NCBI GenBank assembly: GCA_030737835.1
Contig: CM060849.1
Span: 14,799,216-14,863,215 of the forward strand
Reading direction: 5' to 3'
From: Acorus gramineus
Lineage: Eukaryota; Streptophyta; Magnoliopsida; Acorales; Acoraceae
Length of the DNA stretch: 64,000 bases
Shown here: positions 24,791 through 36,771 of the stretch, piece by piece
Numbering within the stretch: the first letter of the stretch is position 1
Layout of the letters: every line of letters begins with the position of its first letter
Notes under the pieces: model-generated
What the model saw: only the letters and a program-made list of their open reading frames with translations
Database searches by the model: none
What the model was told of the DNA's origin: nothing
Program-made: the position numbers and the translations under genes

Positions 24791-25651
24791 GGGAAAAATC
24801 AGTCTAACTCCATGAAAACTTATGAAAATCAGAAAAAATACCTGTAAAATTGGCAAATTCCTTCAGGTCCTTATCTTATTAGATAATATTTATTTTTGTC
24901 CCTATAACTAACCAGATATGTGGTTAACCCTAACCATGCATGGTAAATTACTGTTACACCCTTTTAAAATTTATTTTCTTTGTTGGAAAAAATTGATATA
25001 ACTCCTTGAAAACTTATGAAAATAAAAAAAAGTCCCTGTGAAATTTAAAAATCGTCTTAACTCCCTGAAATCTTCTTAAAATCACAAAAAATCTATGTGA
25101 TTATCTAAAAATATATACTGATTTATTTAAATTTTATTAAACAAATTATAGTTTTATAATCAAGGTGTTATGCTTTTTATTGCTACTAATTTTGAGTTAA
25201 GAATGTATTATAGAATTTTGATTAGGTTTTTAAATTATTTTCTCTACTGATTTTTTAATAGAGTTGATGAGGCTGTAATTTTTTTTATTCAGTCTCTGTA
25301 ATGAGATTAAGGATGTGAAAATGTTGAAAAATGACTCAATTTTATTAGATCAAATGAGGTTTGATCAATATTTTTTTTTTACAGATGAGGATGACATTTC
25401 AAGAGATGGGATGTTGAAAAATGACAGCGGTAATTTTGTCTTACAAAAGAACTAAATCTGATTTAATAAAGTTTGTAGGGACTGAATCTAATTTTAGTAA
25501 GTTTTTGATGACTTATTTCAATATACTTTTGACCAGTGGACTAAATTCGTTAACCATATATAATTTATGAGGACCTAGGATGATTTTCTAACTTTAGAGA
25601 GACTTTTTGTAATTTTAAGAAAATTTTAGAGAGTTAAAGAAGATTTTTCCC
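24791..25651. mobile_element. Mutator-like non-autonomous element, family X copy 1
   Basis: It starts GGGAAAAATCAGTCTAACTC and ends with a diverged inverted version (GTTAAAGAAGATTTTTCCC). Flanks CACAATTTT (24782-24790) and TACAATTTC (25652-25660) match at 7 of 9, consistent with an old 9-bp target duplication. Homologous copies lie at 35908 (same orientation) and 37941 (inverted). The interior is AT-rich without transposase sequence. Confidence 0.65.
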
Positions 25652-26400
25652 TACAATTTCTGCAGCTTTGATTTATTAAAATTTATATTTAAATGAATTT
25701 TATACATATTTTATGTCCTTGTTAGATAAAAAAAAATTTTAAATATATGTGGGACAATATTCATTGTGTGTAAAATCGATTTATGTATATACACAAGAAA
25801 AGTTTTTCTTTAACAAATTAACAAATTTCAACTTAGTTTCATTTTATTAAATCAGTCACGTTACAGTTGAGATCCTCCTACAAATTAATTAAAGTGAACG
25901 ATATACAACCGTGCCATATATCACCCCGTGCCATGTATCACCTATGTTGTACCAACGATGGTGTGTGTATGTAATATTTTGAAGAAAAAAAACTAAAAAA
26001 ACAATTTGGTGGTAAGTCACGCTAGTTTAATGCACACAACAAGCCACTTCTTATGAGTACTGTTACTTAATATTTTTTACAGTCTCAATTATAGACTTAT
26101 ATAATTCGTTATCATGATCAATATCACATTAACAAGATATATAATTCGTCAGAAAATTTTTATACTTTTAATAAATAGTTTAATATAATCCATAAATATA
26201 TATATGCCGCTAAATAAGGTATATTAGTTTTGAAAATTCATAACGTGTCACGGGTTGTTACTTTGGAAGAACCCTCTTCACGGGTGAGAAGAGAGGTGCC
26301 TTTGTCAATGACTTTAGCTCTTCCTATTTTATTTATTGATTTTTAACATTTAAAAAGTAGTGTTCATGTACCTCCCCTTCCGTCGTAAGATTGTTAATTA
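25652..26400. other. AT-rich intergenic DNA
   Basis: Nothing recognised apart from a short direct repeat around 25910-25945 (CGTGCCATATATCACC / CGTGCCATGTATCACC). Confidence 0.5.
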
Positions 26401-26890
26401 GGGAAAAATTCATATAGCCCCCCCGTAATCTTCCTGATATCTATATAACCTCCTATAATCCCAATATATCCATATAACCCAGGCAAACACACCATAAATG
26501 TAAATAACCCCCTGTAGTTATAAATTCTCTAACAGATTTGAAATATTCCTGGCATATTCCGTTATCTAAATTATGGTTAACAAATAAGTATTCTTTTAAC
26601 CCCGAAAACACTCAATACTTAAAAAAAAACCTCATATTTTAATTTTACACTCTTTTAGGATTTGTTTTTGAAGTATTGGTTATTTTTCAAGGATCAAAAG
26701 AATACGTATTTGTTAATCATGGTTTAGATAACTAAATATGTCTAGAATATTTCAATTCTGTTAAAGAATTTTTTATCGCATGGGGTTATTTGTATTTATG
26801 GTGTATTTACAGGGGTTATATGAATATAATGAGATTACAGTAGGTTATATGAATATTAAAAAGATTACAGGGGCTATATGAATTTTTCCC
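26401..26890. mobile_element. Foldback Mutator-like MITE, 490 bp, perfect 9-bp TSD
   Basis: It is flanked by TGTTAATTA at 26392-26400 and 26891-26899. The ends are GGGAAAAATTCATATAGCCC and its reverse complement. The two halves are complementary almost to the centre (about 26640), so arms of more than 200 bp could form one long hairpin. Inside the arms a CATATAACC motif recurs about every 25 bp. No coding capacity. Confidence 0.88.
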
Positions 26891-27048
26891 TGTTAATTAA
26901 ACGCAAGAAAAATGTGAGGAACAATATAGAATCTGTAATGTGTTTTGAATTTTTATTTGTGGATAGTATATATTTATCTAGTGAAATATTATATTATTAT
27001 TATTAGATAAATTGAATGCATTTTTTTTCTTCCATATATAATAAGTTA

Positions 27049-28208
27049 AGGAAGGTGGTGATGCCCTGTAAGCTTCTTACGAAGTCTTATGGGGCAAAGT
27101 GAGACGTAGGGGAGGATATAACATGTTTGATATGTGGAGAGACCGATGGGAAGCATGGAGGCAAAAGCTCAAGGATGTAACTGGAATGGAGGACGGGTTC
27201 TCATCAATCCAGGGGATGTGGAAGGCGGGGTGAAAATTGCCTCTGAGAGGAAGGAAACAAGAGAAGAAACCGATAATTAGCTAGCCAATTCTTCATTCCA
27301 ACGACACCGTAACGCAGCAAAAAACTAAAACAAAGATCCAACAAGCGTTGAGATCCTTCAACAAACCACAATTCTCAAAGAGAATAATAAAACTCAGAAA
27401 TATATTATTAAAAACTGCTAACCCTAAATTACAAATATCCCTTTTATACTAAAAAGTTACTAAAAATAGCAAAAATGAAAATTTGTTATAACTAACTCTA
27501 GAGGATCTTAGAAGATCTTCGGATTTGATTTCAGTCAAATCCGGATTATTATGAAGGAGATATGCAGAATCTAAAATGTTACTAAAAATAGCAAAAAGGC
27601 CATTTTGAGGGCCGAAAAATGGGAAAAATGGAAAAATAAGCGCGTGTTGTGGCGTAGCGACAACTTTTGTAGATCTCCTCGATATCTACCTCCAGTAAAA
27701 ATTTCAAGCGATTCCGAGTTCGGGGCGCCATATTTCTACTAGCCGATTTTTCTGTAAATATTTGAAAATCTCAAATGGACCCTTTCGGGTTCATCGCTCT
27801 TGGAACGCGTCCGCCACCCGTTCTGCATCACACCGCATGGGGCTTTGTGGTTTTGCAGAACCACTTAATCTTTAGGAGGTTCAAGGGTATATATTGAGAA
27901 TGTATAAAACAGGATTGTTTATTTTTAAAGGATTGGGCGACATCCATTTTGTATACCGAAGAAAAACTGACCATCGTTGAATAGATCTTGATAGATATCT
28001 CTTCTACCTGGACAAGGATAGTGCGCTCCCGGATTTTATTGTGTTTTATTGCTATTTGGCTGTTTTTGAGAGAGGTTTAATGGGATTTTATCCACTAATC
28101 CCTTTCTCTTTTGTATAGCTTTGACCATTTGTCTGTTTCTAATTCCATTCAAGGTACATGCCCGCCAAAAGAAAAAAGAAAAAGCAAAAAAGAGGAAGGT
28201 GGTGATGC
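27049..28208. mobile_element. Retroelement or retrocopy insertion with 16-bp TSD
   Basis: AGGAAGGTGGTGATGC occurs at 27049-27064 and again at 28193-28208, bracketing 1128 bp. The right end of the insert is an A-rich tract (about 28165-28192), as expected for the 3' tail of a target-primed non-LTR retroelement in plus orientation. I find no reverse transcriptase motif in the insert, so it is a 5'-truncated or non-autonomous element, or a retrocopied transcript. Confidence 0.75.
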
Positions 28209-28839
28209 AAGAATATAGTGACAGTGTACTAGCACCCTTACCAAACCATATCTTATAATTTTTAGGTGAACAGTGCTTTATCTTTTTATCTTGATCGTAG
28301 GATTCAGTTTTTTTTTTGTTTTTTTGATAGTAGGATCCAGTTTTCCCATACTACCATAATGTACCACGTGTCCTCAAACTCGAGTCATTTGGATAAAACT
28401 GTGTCACTTTCAAGTTTCAACCGGATACGACCATGCATGTATAGGCGGTTAGAACAACCGATCCAATGTGATTAAGTGTATAAAATTTCAATCATTCTAA
28501 TGCAAGCTGATAATCATAGAAACTGAGTGTATTCAACTTCCCAAGTTGGATGTAGAAATTTATGTACCCTAGCTCAAGCATACACATGAGACCCTAATTC
28601 GAAGATAATAATAATAATTATTATATTTTCTTTTCTTACAATGTATTTCTCTTTTATATTTTGTTAATGAATAGAAAATCAGAGTATCTGAAGGCAATGA
28701 CATTTTTCTCTATAAAATGAAAACATATCAATGTCTATATTGCATATTGACTTGAAAGTCAATAATGACTTGTCCACCATGTAAGACAAGGGACTGTTCG
28801 AATCCCACCGTGATTCAATACCACGCTCATTAAATTTAA

Positions 28840-29379
28840 GGGAAAAATCCATAGAACCCTTTAAAATTTGACTAAAATCCATATAATCCTCTTATTTTTT
28901 TTAAAATTTATATAATTCTTTGAAAACATTTAATAAATTCAAATAACTCTCTGCATTAATTTTTTGTTAATAGATGATAAATATTTTTTGCGCATATTTC
29001 GTTTGGTTAATCGTGACTAAAAACACAATATATTTAAAAACCATTACAATGTGTTAAAAATGTAAAAAAAACCTATAAAAATGATGATTTCCCCTTCTTT
29101 GGATATATTATAAAACTCTGTCTAGAGGGGGTAAAATCATTATTTATAGAAGATTTTTCACATTTTTAACACATTGTTGTTTTTTTATATATACTGTGTT
29201 TTCTACCAGTGTTAACCAAGCATAATATTCACAAAATATTCATTATCTGTAAACATAAATTTTATTCAGGGGGTTATTTGGATTTACTAGATTTTGTCAG
29301 GGGGTTATATGGATTTTAAGAAAAATAGAGGGTTATATGGATTTCAGTCAGTTTACACGGGGTTTTATGGATTTTTTTC
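28840..29379. mobile_element. Foldback Mutator-like MITE, 540 bp, perfect 9-bp TSD
   Basis: It is flanked by TAAATTTAA at 28831-28839 and 29380-29388. Ends are GGGAAAAATCCATAGAACCC on the left and its decayed complement on the right. The arms are complementary over most of the element. It is related to the element at 26401 (shared GGGAAAAAT terminus and repeated CCATATAACC motif). No coding capacity. Confidence 0.85.
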
Positions 29380-29388
29380 TAAATTTAA

Positions 29389-29765
29389 TTGTTGAAGTAA
29401 ATATTGTTATGTCATCTCTCATCGAATGATGATCTTATCTCTTTTCTAATAGAGATTAAAAAAGAAAAAAACAGTCATTGAACAAATTTATGAGGAGGCT
29501 CGAACATTTATTCAGAACCAAACTCTTTTTCATGTCCATATTAGCCAAAATATGACCAATAATAATTACATTAATATCTCCCTTTAAATTGCTTCAGATC
29601 ACTTGTACACACCACCTCTAAATGGTGACTACAACAAAACCAAGGAATTAATGTGCATTGCAATAATCAATTAGGGGTAGTGCGCCTGTCTACCTGGCAC
29701 GCAACCAAACGACCACAGGGAATCTCTTCCATGGACCACTCCTGTGGCCTGCCATACATAATATG
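29389..29765. other. AT-rich intergenic DNA
   Basis: Nothing recognised. Confidence 0.5.
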
Positions 29766-30185
29766 ATTCTTGTAGCCCCGTTTGAAACAAGAATATGATT
29801 TATTCTTAAGTATACATTTATTTCGATATGAGTGAGTATAAATAAAAATAAAGTAATTTTGTATTTGATTGTGTTTTGAATTATTCTCGTTGATAAACAT
29901 AAATAAATGTTTTGTTGTTTGGATAAAATGTGAATAAAGTATGAATAAAATTTATAAAAAATGAAAAAATAATGACAGTTGATTTGACAGTGGGCCAACA
30001 TATTTTTTAGGTGAAATAAACTTAGGATAACTTTAATTCTAGGGGTTGATTGGAATCCATATACCACTTTATACCAGTTTATTCTAGCATATTTTATCTT
30101 TAGTTATTCTATGTTTTTAAATACCTTTTATTTTTTATTTTTTTTATGTGATATTATTCAGGGGCTTATTACCGGATAGAGTAAT
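29766..30185. mobile_element. MITE copy 1 (TTTGAAACAAGAATATGA type)
   Basis: The segment from GCCCCGTTTGAAACAAG to GGGGCTTATTACCGG is homologous to 33944-34373 and, inverted, to 51848-52130. Shared inner text includes GTGTTTTGAATTATTCTC and ATGTTTTGTTGTTTGG. The ends resemble GGCCTGTTTGGAACCGGAAT. The borders are approximate and I could not fix a target duplication. Confidence 0.65.
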
Positions 30186-30377
30186 TCAATTCATATGATG
30201 ATGAAATGGATGTACATATTCATTTAATTTGGGGCCTGTCGTGGCCTTTTCAGATTTTCTCCATCAAAAGAGTGGTTGATCATTGAGGGCACACAGCGGT
30301 ATTTCTGTAGACAGGTATGCTTGTCTTTGATTTGGATGGCCGAGCCATTCATGGTATGGAGACCTATATGGCTCAAA

Positions 30378-30531
30378 TCTCACCAAACTTTCTTTGTTTT
30401 TTTTTCACCAAACTTTCTTTGTTTTTTTTTCACCAAACTTTCTTTGTTTTTTTTTTTTTTGGTGAAAAAATCTCACCAAACTTTCTTTGTTTGTTTTTTT
30501 TTTTTTTGAAAAAATCTCATCAAACTTTGCT
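30378..30531. repeat. Short tandem repeat of TCACCAAACTTTCTTTG plus poly(T)
   Basis: Five copies of CACCAAACTTTCTTTG (the last as CATCAAACTTTGC), each followed by a run of T. The spacing varies only with poly(T) length, which points to slippage growth. Confidence 0.9.
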
Positions 30532-30599
30532 TCTGTAGTTCTTTATCTCGGTCACTGTTACATAAAGTGGATACATATATTATTAATCCATTGGAGTAA

Positions 30600-30868
30600 T
30601 ATTTTATTTTTTAAAAACATATGTTTCATTATATGTCAAAAAACTATTTATTTAAGTGATATATATAGTTGTGCCGGGATATGTTTAGTATGAACCATGA
30701 TAATTATTCTAGAGATACAGAGTTAGGACCGTATTTTATTTTTAAAAAACATATGTTTCATTATATGTCAAGAAAATATTTATTTAAGTGATCTGATATA
30801 TATAGTTGTGCCAGGATATGTTTAGTATGAACCATGATAATTATTCTAGAGATACAGAGTTAAGACCG
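30600..30868. repeat. Tandem duplication, about 132-137 bp
   Basis: CATATGTTTCATTATATGTCA through GAGATACAGAGTTA occurs twice in a row (30600-30731 and 30732-30868) with a handful of differences. Confidence 0.93.
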
Positions 30869-32074
30869 TTTATCGAGGCTTATAAACGTGAATAGATAAA
30901 AATATCATTATATATTATTTTAAAATTAAGTATTAACTAATACTTCCATATACATCTAAAAAAACATATCACATCTATCATATCATACATATTTCTCACA
31001 CATGTTCCTTAAAAACAAACAATTTATGCAGGTGTAAAATTATCACTTAAAAATTCATAAAACTCTTATCCATCATTTATCATCGGTTTATCTTTTATGA
31101 ACAAATAATTTAAAAAATCATTTTTATATTTTTCAATTAAAATAATAAAAAATGCAACCAACAAAAAAAAACCTATTATTTTGCATAGATAAGTCATCTA
31201 TATTGGTATAATTATCGGGGGGGGGGGGGGGAGGAAGGATAATGAGTAATGAAGTATGTGAATCAAACGCTGATTGAAGGAAGAACAGTTTTAGGTGTAA
31301 AAACTCATTATCAAACTCATTTCCAAGCATTCGTAAGATGCGTTTTAAAATACAGTTTTATTCTAAAAAATCATACTTTTTTTTTTGCTTTTGAAAAATT
31401 ATTTCCAAAAAGTATATATATTTTTCTGTTATTTGAGAAACTATTTTGAAGTGACATGTATAAATGAAAATTTTAATAAGATTTTTAATAAATCATTTAA
31501 AGTTTTGAATGTTTGGAAGAATGTTTGCAGATTTCAGATTCATGAAGAAACAAAATCACTCAAGCGACCTTCTAAGTTTCTCCTTAATTATACCCGTCAT
31601 AGCTGACTATATATATATATGAAGTTTGTGCTACACAAAATTGTCTTTTGGTGGTGCAATCAATGTTTATGCATGCAGTTAGGAAATCGTTATTAGTGCG
31701 ACAGAGAGAATTGAATCATATTTTGAAGGTTCTGGTGAAGCAGGGGAACCAAATAGTATCACGTCATAATTGAAAGGTCATATAAGTCCATTCATATATA
31801 TACGTCATATAGGTCATATAAGTGCATTTATAAAAAATGTGGTTATTGATAACGAGACACACACACTTCGATCAGATGATAATTGTGTTCAAATCTTATA
31901 TCTGACGTAACCGCTGCTCACGTGTGTAATATGGATGTCTCACCAACCACATGAATGTCCTCTCCCTCTCATACACGTACACATAATAATTTCAAGTTTG
32001 AAACTAAGTTTACATAAATAAATTATGTCATTCAATTATAAAAAAAACTATTTTTTTTAAATGTTTATGTAACT
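30869..32074. other. Intergenic DNA; holds a poly(G) run and part of a dispersed duplication
   Basis: A run of 15 G lies at 31217-31231. About 31615-31960 is clearly similar to 43500-43920 (shared GGAAATCGTTATTAGTG-like text, a GCTGCTCACGTG-type motif, and TGTCTCACCAACCAC). No gene recognised. Confidence 0.6.
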
Positions 32075-32082
32075 ACTATTTA

Positions 32083-32749
32083 AGAGGCTGACCCTGATAT
32101 TCATCCAACTGGAATGGACCTAGATGAATCTATGAAATGGAGCCCAAAATATATATGAAAAAATATAATGATTAACAACATAATTAATCTTCAAAATAAA
32201 TGAATAAATAAATAAAAACAAAACAAAACAAAAATCACACTACGAATAAGAAAAACAACTATCTAAGTTTTCATTTTTAAGGAACAATCACATAAACAAA
32301 AACAAACTCTTTAAAATGTGAGATATGTTAATCAAAATATTATATTCCTTGTAAATGCAAAACTAAATTTTTATAATTAAAAAATTTAAATAAGTTATGA
32401 AAAACTAAAAAAAGAATAAAAAGAAATTAATGGATGATTTATAAAGAAAAACTTCAAATATAAAAATAATTAAATCAATTTACAATTAAAAAATCGAAGA
32501 TGTAAATTAGAATTATGTATGAAAACACAATAAAATTTAAAAATACATATTAAAAGGATAATATATTCTTGATAAAAGAATAAATTTTAAAATTTTAATC
32601 CTAGAAATACTCAAATAATTATAATACAACCATATTTTTAGGGATTTGGGCTTAGCTTTAATACAACTATATTTTAAGAGATTTGGGGTTCCATTTGATA
32701 TAGGGGCCTTAGGCAATTGCCTTGGTTGTCTATCCTAGGGCTGGCTCTG
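32083..32749. mobile_element. hAT-type element, 667 bp, perfect 8-bp TSD
   Basis: It is flanked by ACTATTTA at 32075-32082 and 32750-32757. The termini are AGAGGCTGACCCT on the left and AGGGCTGGCTCTG on the right, imperfect inverted ends. The interior is very AT-rich with no coding capacity. Confidence 0.78.
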
Positions 32750-32757
32750 ACTATTTA

Positions 32758-33130
32758 AACTATTATTTAAAATGTATTAAATCCAAAAAACACCCAATTT
32801 TTTTAAAAAAAAAATGCTTGAAAACTAGTTTGAAGAACTGATCAATTTTCTGCAAATTCAAGAGTATCCTACACACGTTTCTAAATAGGGTCTAGATAAA
32901 ACTAAAGCAAATGTATCACCACACCTAGAAGAATTTTCACTCTCTATGTAAGTAATAGAAGTTCCATTATCATAATTTTTATGTTTTCTTGATAACATGG
33001 TGAAAGAAGTGGATGAATTTAGTATATGAAATTTTGTTATCCATTAGTTTTGTTGTGTCACGGTGAAATGTGAAGGGGTGTATCGTCATCGTGAAGACAC
33101 AATAAAAGTCTCTTTATTGTGTTGCAAGAC
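32758..33130. other. AT-rich intergenic DNA
   Basis: Nothing recognised. Confidence 0.5.
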
Positions 33131-33595
33131 CGAGGGGTCGGTTTGGACATGAGTTGGAGTGGATTTTACGATGAGAAATCCAGCAAAATTCTATCGCAGA
33201 TCCAAACATATATATTCAGGCAGTGGGCATTGAAGACATGTTTGATGCATTTTATACACAAAATGAATTGCGTTGAAGAAGCTCTCAGAACGACGGGGAT
33301 CTGGTTAGGTCCAATAGGCATTGGACAATTTGATTGTCTAACACGTTCGTAACCATTTGATCTTATCATTTTGTTGTGATTAAGATACTTTGTAAGATTT
33401 TAAAACTAAACTTAGAATGTAATTAAATTCTAAGCCTTCATTTTTAAGATTCAATTAATTTGTGTATCTCAAAATAATAAGATCGAACAGTCACGAGCTT
33501 GTTAGACTATCAAATTATATATCCAATGTCTATTGGACCTAACCCAATCTCAAAACAACGTAGGTGTATACACGGGCATTCCCAAACAGGCACCT
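33131..33595. mobile_element. MITE-like element with internal long inverted repeat
   Basis: The outer ends GGGGTCGGTTTGGACATG and CATTCCCAAACAGGCACC are roughly inverted. Inside, GGTTAGGTCCAATAGGCATT (from about 33303) pairs with its complement ending at about 33549, and complementarity continues inward for roughly 85 bp per arm. The predicted ORF across it has no recognisable domain. No target duplication fixed. Confidence 0.55.
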
Positions 33596-33943
33596 AGATG
33601 GAAGGTTTATTAGATTTTATTTCCTACCTATGCTCCTACTTGCAATTAGATTTTATTTCCTACCTAAGTTCCTACTTACAATTCGGAAGAATGCACGCAT
33701 TTACCATTCATATACAGTAAATTAAATCAAGTAGGCACATAAGTTTTTTTAATGGAAAACACCCTAAGAAAAAAAATATCACGAGACCTGGTATATGAAA
33801 GACTAGGATAATTAAGCAGAAGTTTGTCTTACAAGTCTTGATGCTTCGTACAATTCATTCATGCATTGTATGATATTATCCACACCCTAGATCCATTCTT
33901 ATCATATCTCTTCCCTCAACACACACCCCCCCCCCCCCTTTAG
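33596..33943. other. Intergenic DNA with a short duplication and a poly(C) run
   Basis: TTAGATTTTATTTCCTACCT occurs at about 33610 and again about 36 bp later. A run of C lies at about 33926-33939. No gene. Confidence 0.6.
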
Positions 33944-34373
33944 AACGGGAATATGACTTATTCTTGAGTATGCATTTATTCCAGCATAAGTGAGAATAAA
34001 GTAATTTTGTGTTTGATTATGTTTTGAATTATTCTCATTGGTAAACGTAAGAATAAATGTTTTGTTGTTTGGGTAAAATGTGAATAAAGTATGGATAAGG
34101 ATTTATAAAAGGTGAAAAAATAATGATAGTTGATTTAGCAGGTGATTTATAAGAAATGATGACAATTGATTTAACAGTAGGCCCACATATTCTTTGGATA
34201 GAATAACCTATGATAACTTTAATTCCAGGGATTGGTTAGAATCCATATACCACTTTATACCAGTTTATTATGGTATACTTTATCACTAGTTATTTTATGT
34301 TTTCAAACACCTTTTATCCTTTATTCCCCATTATCTGAGATTATCCGAGAGCTTATTCCGGTTCCAAACAGGC
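33944..34373. mobile_element. MITE copy 2 (TTTGAAACAAGAATATGA type)
   Basis: Homologous to 29766-30185 over its length. It keeps the fuller right end CCGGTTCCAAACAGGCC. The ORF that runs across its right border is not a gene. Confidence 0.68.
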
Positions 34374-34830
34374 CGAACTCATCAGACCACTTGAATGATT
34401 ATCCTCATGTTGCTACTGACAATGCAAATGAATCTCTCATATGCATAGTCCACCTCCAATCTACCCCTGATCAAATACTCAGAGCACTCAAATCATGTCA
34501 CATAAAAAAATTGCTCTTCTTGAGTATATTAATCAATTCATCAATAATCCCTAATGAAACAATGGACACCCCCTCTAAATGTTAATTCAAGCACTTTTTA
34601 AGGTATATCAATTCAATTATCTATCCATTCATTTATTAACTCAACTCCATATAAGACATTTCAAGAATTTTTTTTTTTTTTAAAGCAAAGTTAAAAATTT
34701 GCTATCGATTTTTTCATTACTGAGAATCGAATTAATTACAAATTTTGAATAAGGTGAGGGGATAAGAAAAGGGATCAAACAAGCGAACCTATAAAAACCA
34801 AATAAATGAGAAAATAAGCAGTATTATCAA
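34374..34830. other. Intergenic DNA
   Basis: Nothing recognised. Confidence 0.5.
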
Positions 34831-34839
34831 TTTTGTGAA

Positions 34840-35681
34840 GGGGACTGTTATTTTCACCCCCAACAACTCTTCACCCCACCCCTTGAAAACTAAAAAAATT
34901 ACTTTTTGGATAGAGAGCAACCCACCCCAGACCAGTAGCATTGCAGCAAAAAAAGTGCACTCACAACCGTCTCCTCCCCAACCCACAACCACCACTCCTC
35001 CCGTGCTATCTGATACAACCTACACGAGCTCCACGAACGCCGTGAAATCGCACAACAGGAATCACACATGCGAGACCCTCCCCCCGGTCAAACTCCAAAG
35101 CACTTGCTGTTTATGGTGAACACCATCACCCTCTCCTCGCCGCAACAGGACACGATCCTGTCCATGAAGTTTAGGACCGCTGGAAGATCCACCCCCCTTG
35201 TCGAACGGTTGTTCAGGTACTGGCCGAGGTCCACGACGAGGGTCAACGGAGGTGATCCCGATGAGGAGCGACTTCAAATCACAAGATGACCATCCTCTAA
35301 TCCTTGAAAGGTTGAAATCGTAGACGTCGTAATTGAGGAATCTCTCCATGGCCACGATGAAGCTCAACTTTCCTATGCCGGATGCACCGTCTCGATCGTG
35401 GACGAGAGGGTCAAGAGGACAGACCTCAACCGACTGTGGGGGGGCGGTGAAGAGTCAAAGGTCACGGCAATTGGGGTCGATTTCGTTGGAAACGGAGTGG
35501 ATGTGGTGGAGGCAGGGGCGGAGGATCTGATGGCGGAGGCCATGATGTCGGACGGTGAGGAACAAGGCGTGCTCTGTTGTTGCTGGTGTTTCGGGGTGGG
35601 TTGGTCTCTTATTAAAAAGTATTTTTTTGTTTTTTAAAGGGGATGAGGTGAGGAACTGCAGGGGTGGAAATAAAGCCCCCC
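34840..35681. mobile_element. Pack-MULE (Mutator-like element carrying a host gene fragment), 842 bp
   Basis: It is flanked by TTTTGTGAA at 34831-34839 and 35682-35690, a perfect 9-bp target duplication. The termini are inverted repeats of roughly 90-100 bp: left GGGGACTGTTATTTTCACCC, right (complement) GGGGGGCTTTATTTCCACCC, both continuing through an AAAAAAAT-ACTTTTT stretch to CAACCCACCCC. Between them lies a GC-rich fragment of a BCS1-like AAA-ATPase gene instead of a transposase. This is the defining structure of a Pack-MULE. Confidence 0.9.
35088..35600 (-). pseudogene. Captured, broken BCS1/AATP1-like AAA-ATPase fragment
   Basis: On the minus strand, GASGIGKLSFIVAMERFLNY and DVYDFNL correspond to the Walker A region and following helix of plant BCS1-like (AAA-ATPase At-type) proteins. 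Then SSCDLKSLLIGITS in the same frame and, after a one-base frame change near 35245, LVVDLGQYLNN (Walker B position, lacking the acidic pair) and NFMDRIVSCCGEERVMVFT (the LNFIDGLWSSCG region of the family). It stops at 35088-35090. Walker A is altered (GASGIGKLS where the family has a GPPGTGKSS-type loop), Walker B is degenerate and the frame is broken, so no active ATPase is expected. It lies wholly inside the Pack-MULE, so it is a transduplicated piece of a gene located elsewhere. Confidence 0.8.
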
Positions 35682-35907
35682 TTTTGTGAATGGACTGGCA
35701 ATCCCAAATATATTTATATATAAAGAAGAACCACATCTTTGAACCATCAATTTTTCACTATCGTTTCTCCTTTGCTCATCATCACGGTAGGGGCATGAAA
35801 ACGTGATTCTAATTAATGTTGGAAGGGAAGAGTATGGGCAAACCTAGCTTCTTCTCCAGTACTCATCGATAGTCTCTTATTCATGTAGATCTAATTTTTT
35901 TTTTTTT

Positions 35908-36771
35908 AGAGAAAAATCGATCTAGCTCCATGTACATTTATGAAAATCATAAAAAGTTCTTGGAAAAATGGTAAATTCTTTCATATCTCTATTTTATTAG
36001 ATAATATTTATTTTAGTTCCTATAACTAATCAGATGTGTGGTTAACCTAATCATGCATAATAAATTATTGTTATATTCTTTTAAAATTTATTTTATTTGT
36101 TAGGAAAAATCGATATGACTTCATGAAAACTTAGGAAAATAAAAAAAGTCCCTGTGAAATTTAAAAATCGTCTTAGCTCCCTAAAATCTTCTAAAAATAA
36201 TAAAAAAATTCATGTGATTATCTAAAAATATATACTGATTTATTTAAATTTTATTAAACAAATTATAATTTGATAGTCAAGGTGTTATGCTTTTTATTGC
36301 TAGTAATTTTGAGTTAAGAATGTATTATAGAATTTTGATTTGGTTTTTAAATTGTTTTCTCTACTGATTTTGTAATGAAATTAATGAAACTGTAATTTTT
36401 TTTGTTCAGTCTCTGTAATGAAATTAAGGAGGGAAAAATGTTGAAAAGTGACTCAATTTTGTAGATCAATTGAGGTTCGACGGATATATATATTTTTTGT
36501 ACAGATGAGGATGACATTTTAGGATACGATGATATTGAAAAATGACGAGGGTATTTTTGTCTTACAAAAGAACTAAATCTGATTTTATAAAGTTTGTAGG
36601 GACTGAATCCAATTTTAATAAGTTTTTTATTACTTATTTCAATATACTCTTGACCGAAGGACTAAATTCGTTAATCATATACATTTTATGGGGATCTAGG
36701 ATGATTTTCTGATTTTAGAGGTACTTTTTATGATTTGAAGAAGATTTCAAGGAATTAAGAAGATTTTTTCC
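35908..36771 (+). mobile_element. Mutator-like element, family X copy 2
   Basis: Homologous over about 860 bp to 24791-25651: it starts GAGAAAAATCGATCTAGCTC and shares TTAGATAATATTTATTTT and GTGTTATGCTTTTTATTGCTA. It ends at AGATTTTTTCC. Termini and flanks are too eroded to show a target duplication. It forms an inverted pair with copy 3. Confidence 0.7.

Noticed and set aside
32083..32749. LTR or SINE origin for this element
   Set aside because: A perfect 8-bp duplication and inverted ends fit a hAT-type DNA transposon better; no tail or LTR is seen.
35333..35637. Plus-strand ORFs in the Pack-MULE
   Set aside because: They are antisense to the ATPase fragment, whose motifs are on the minus strand.
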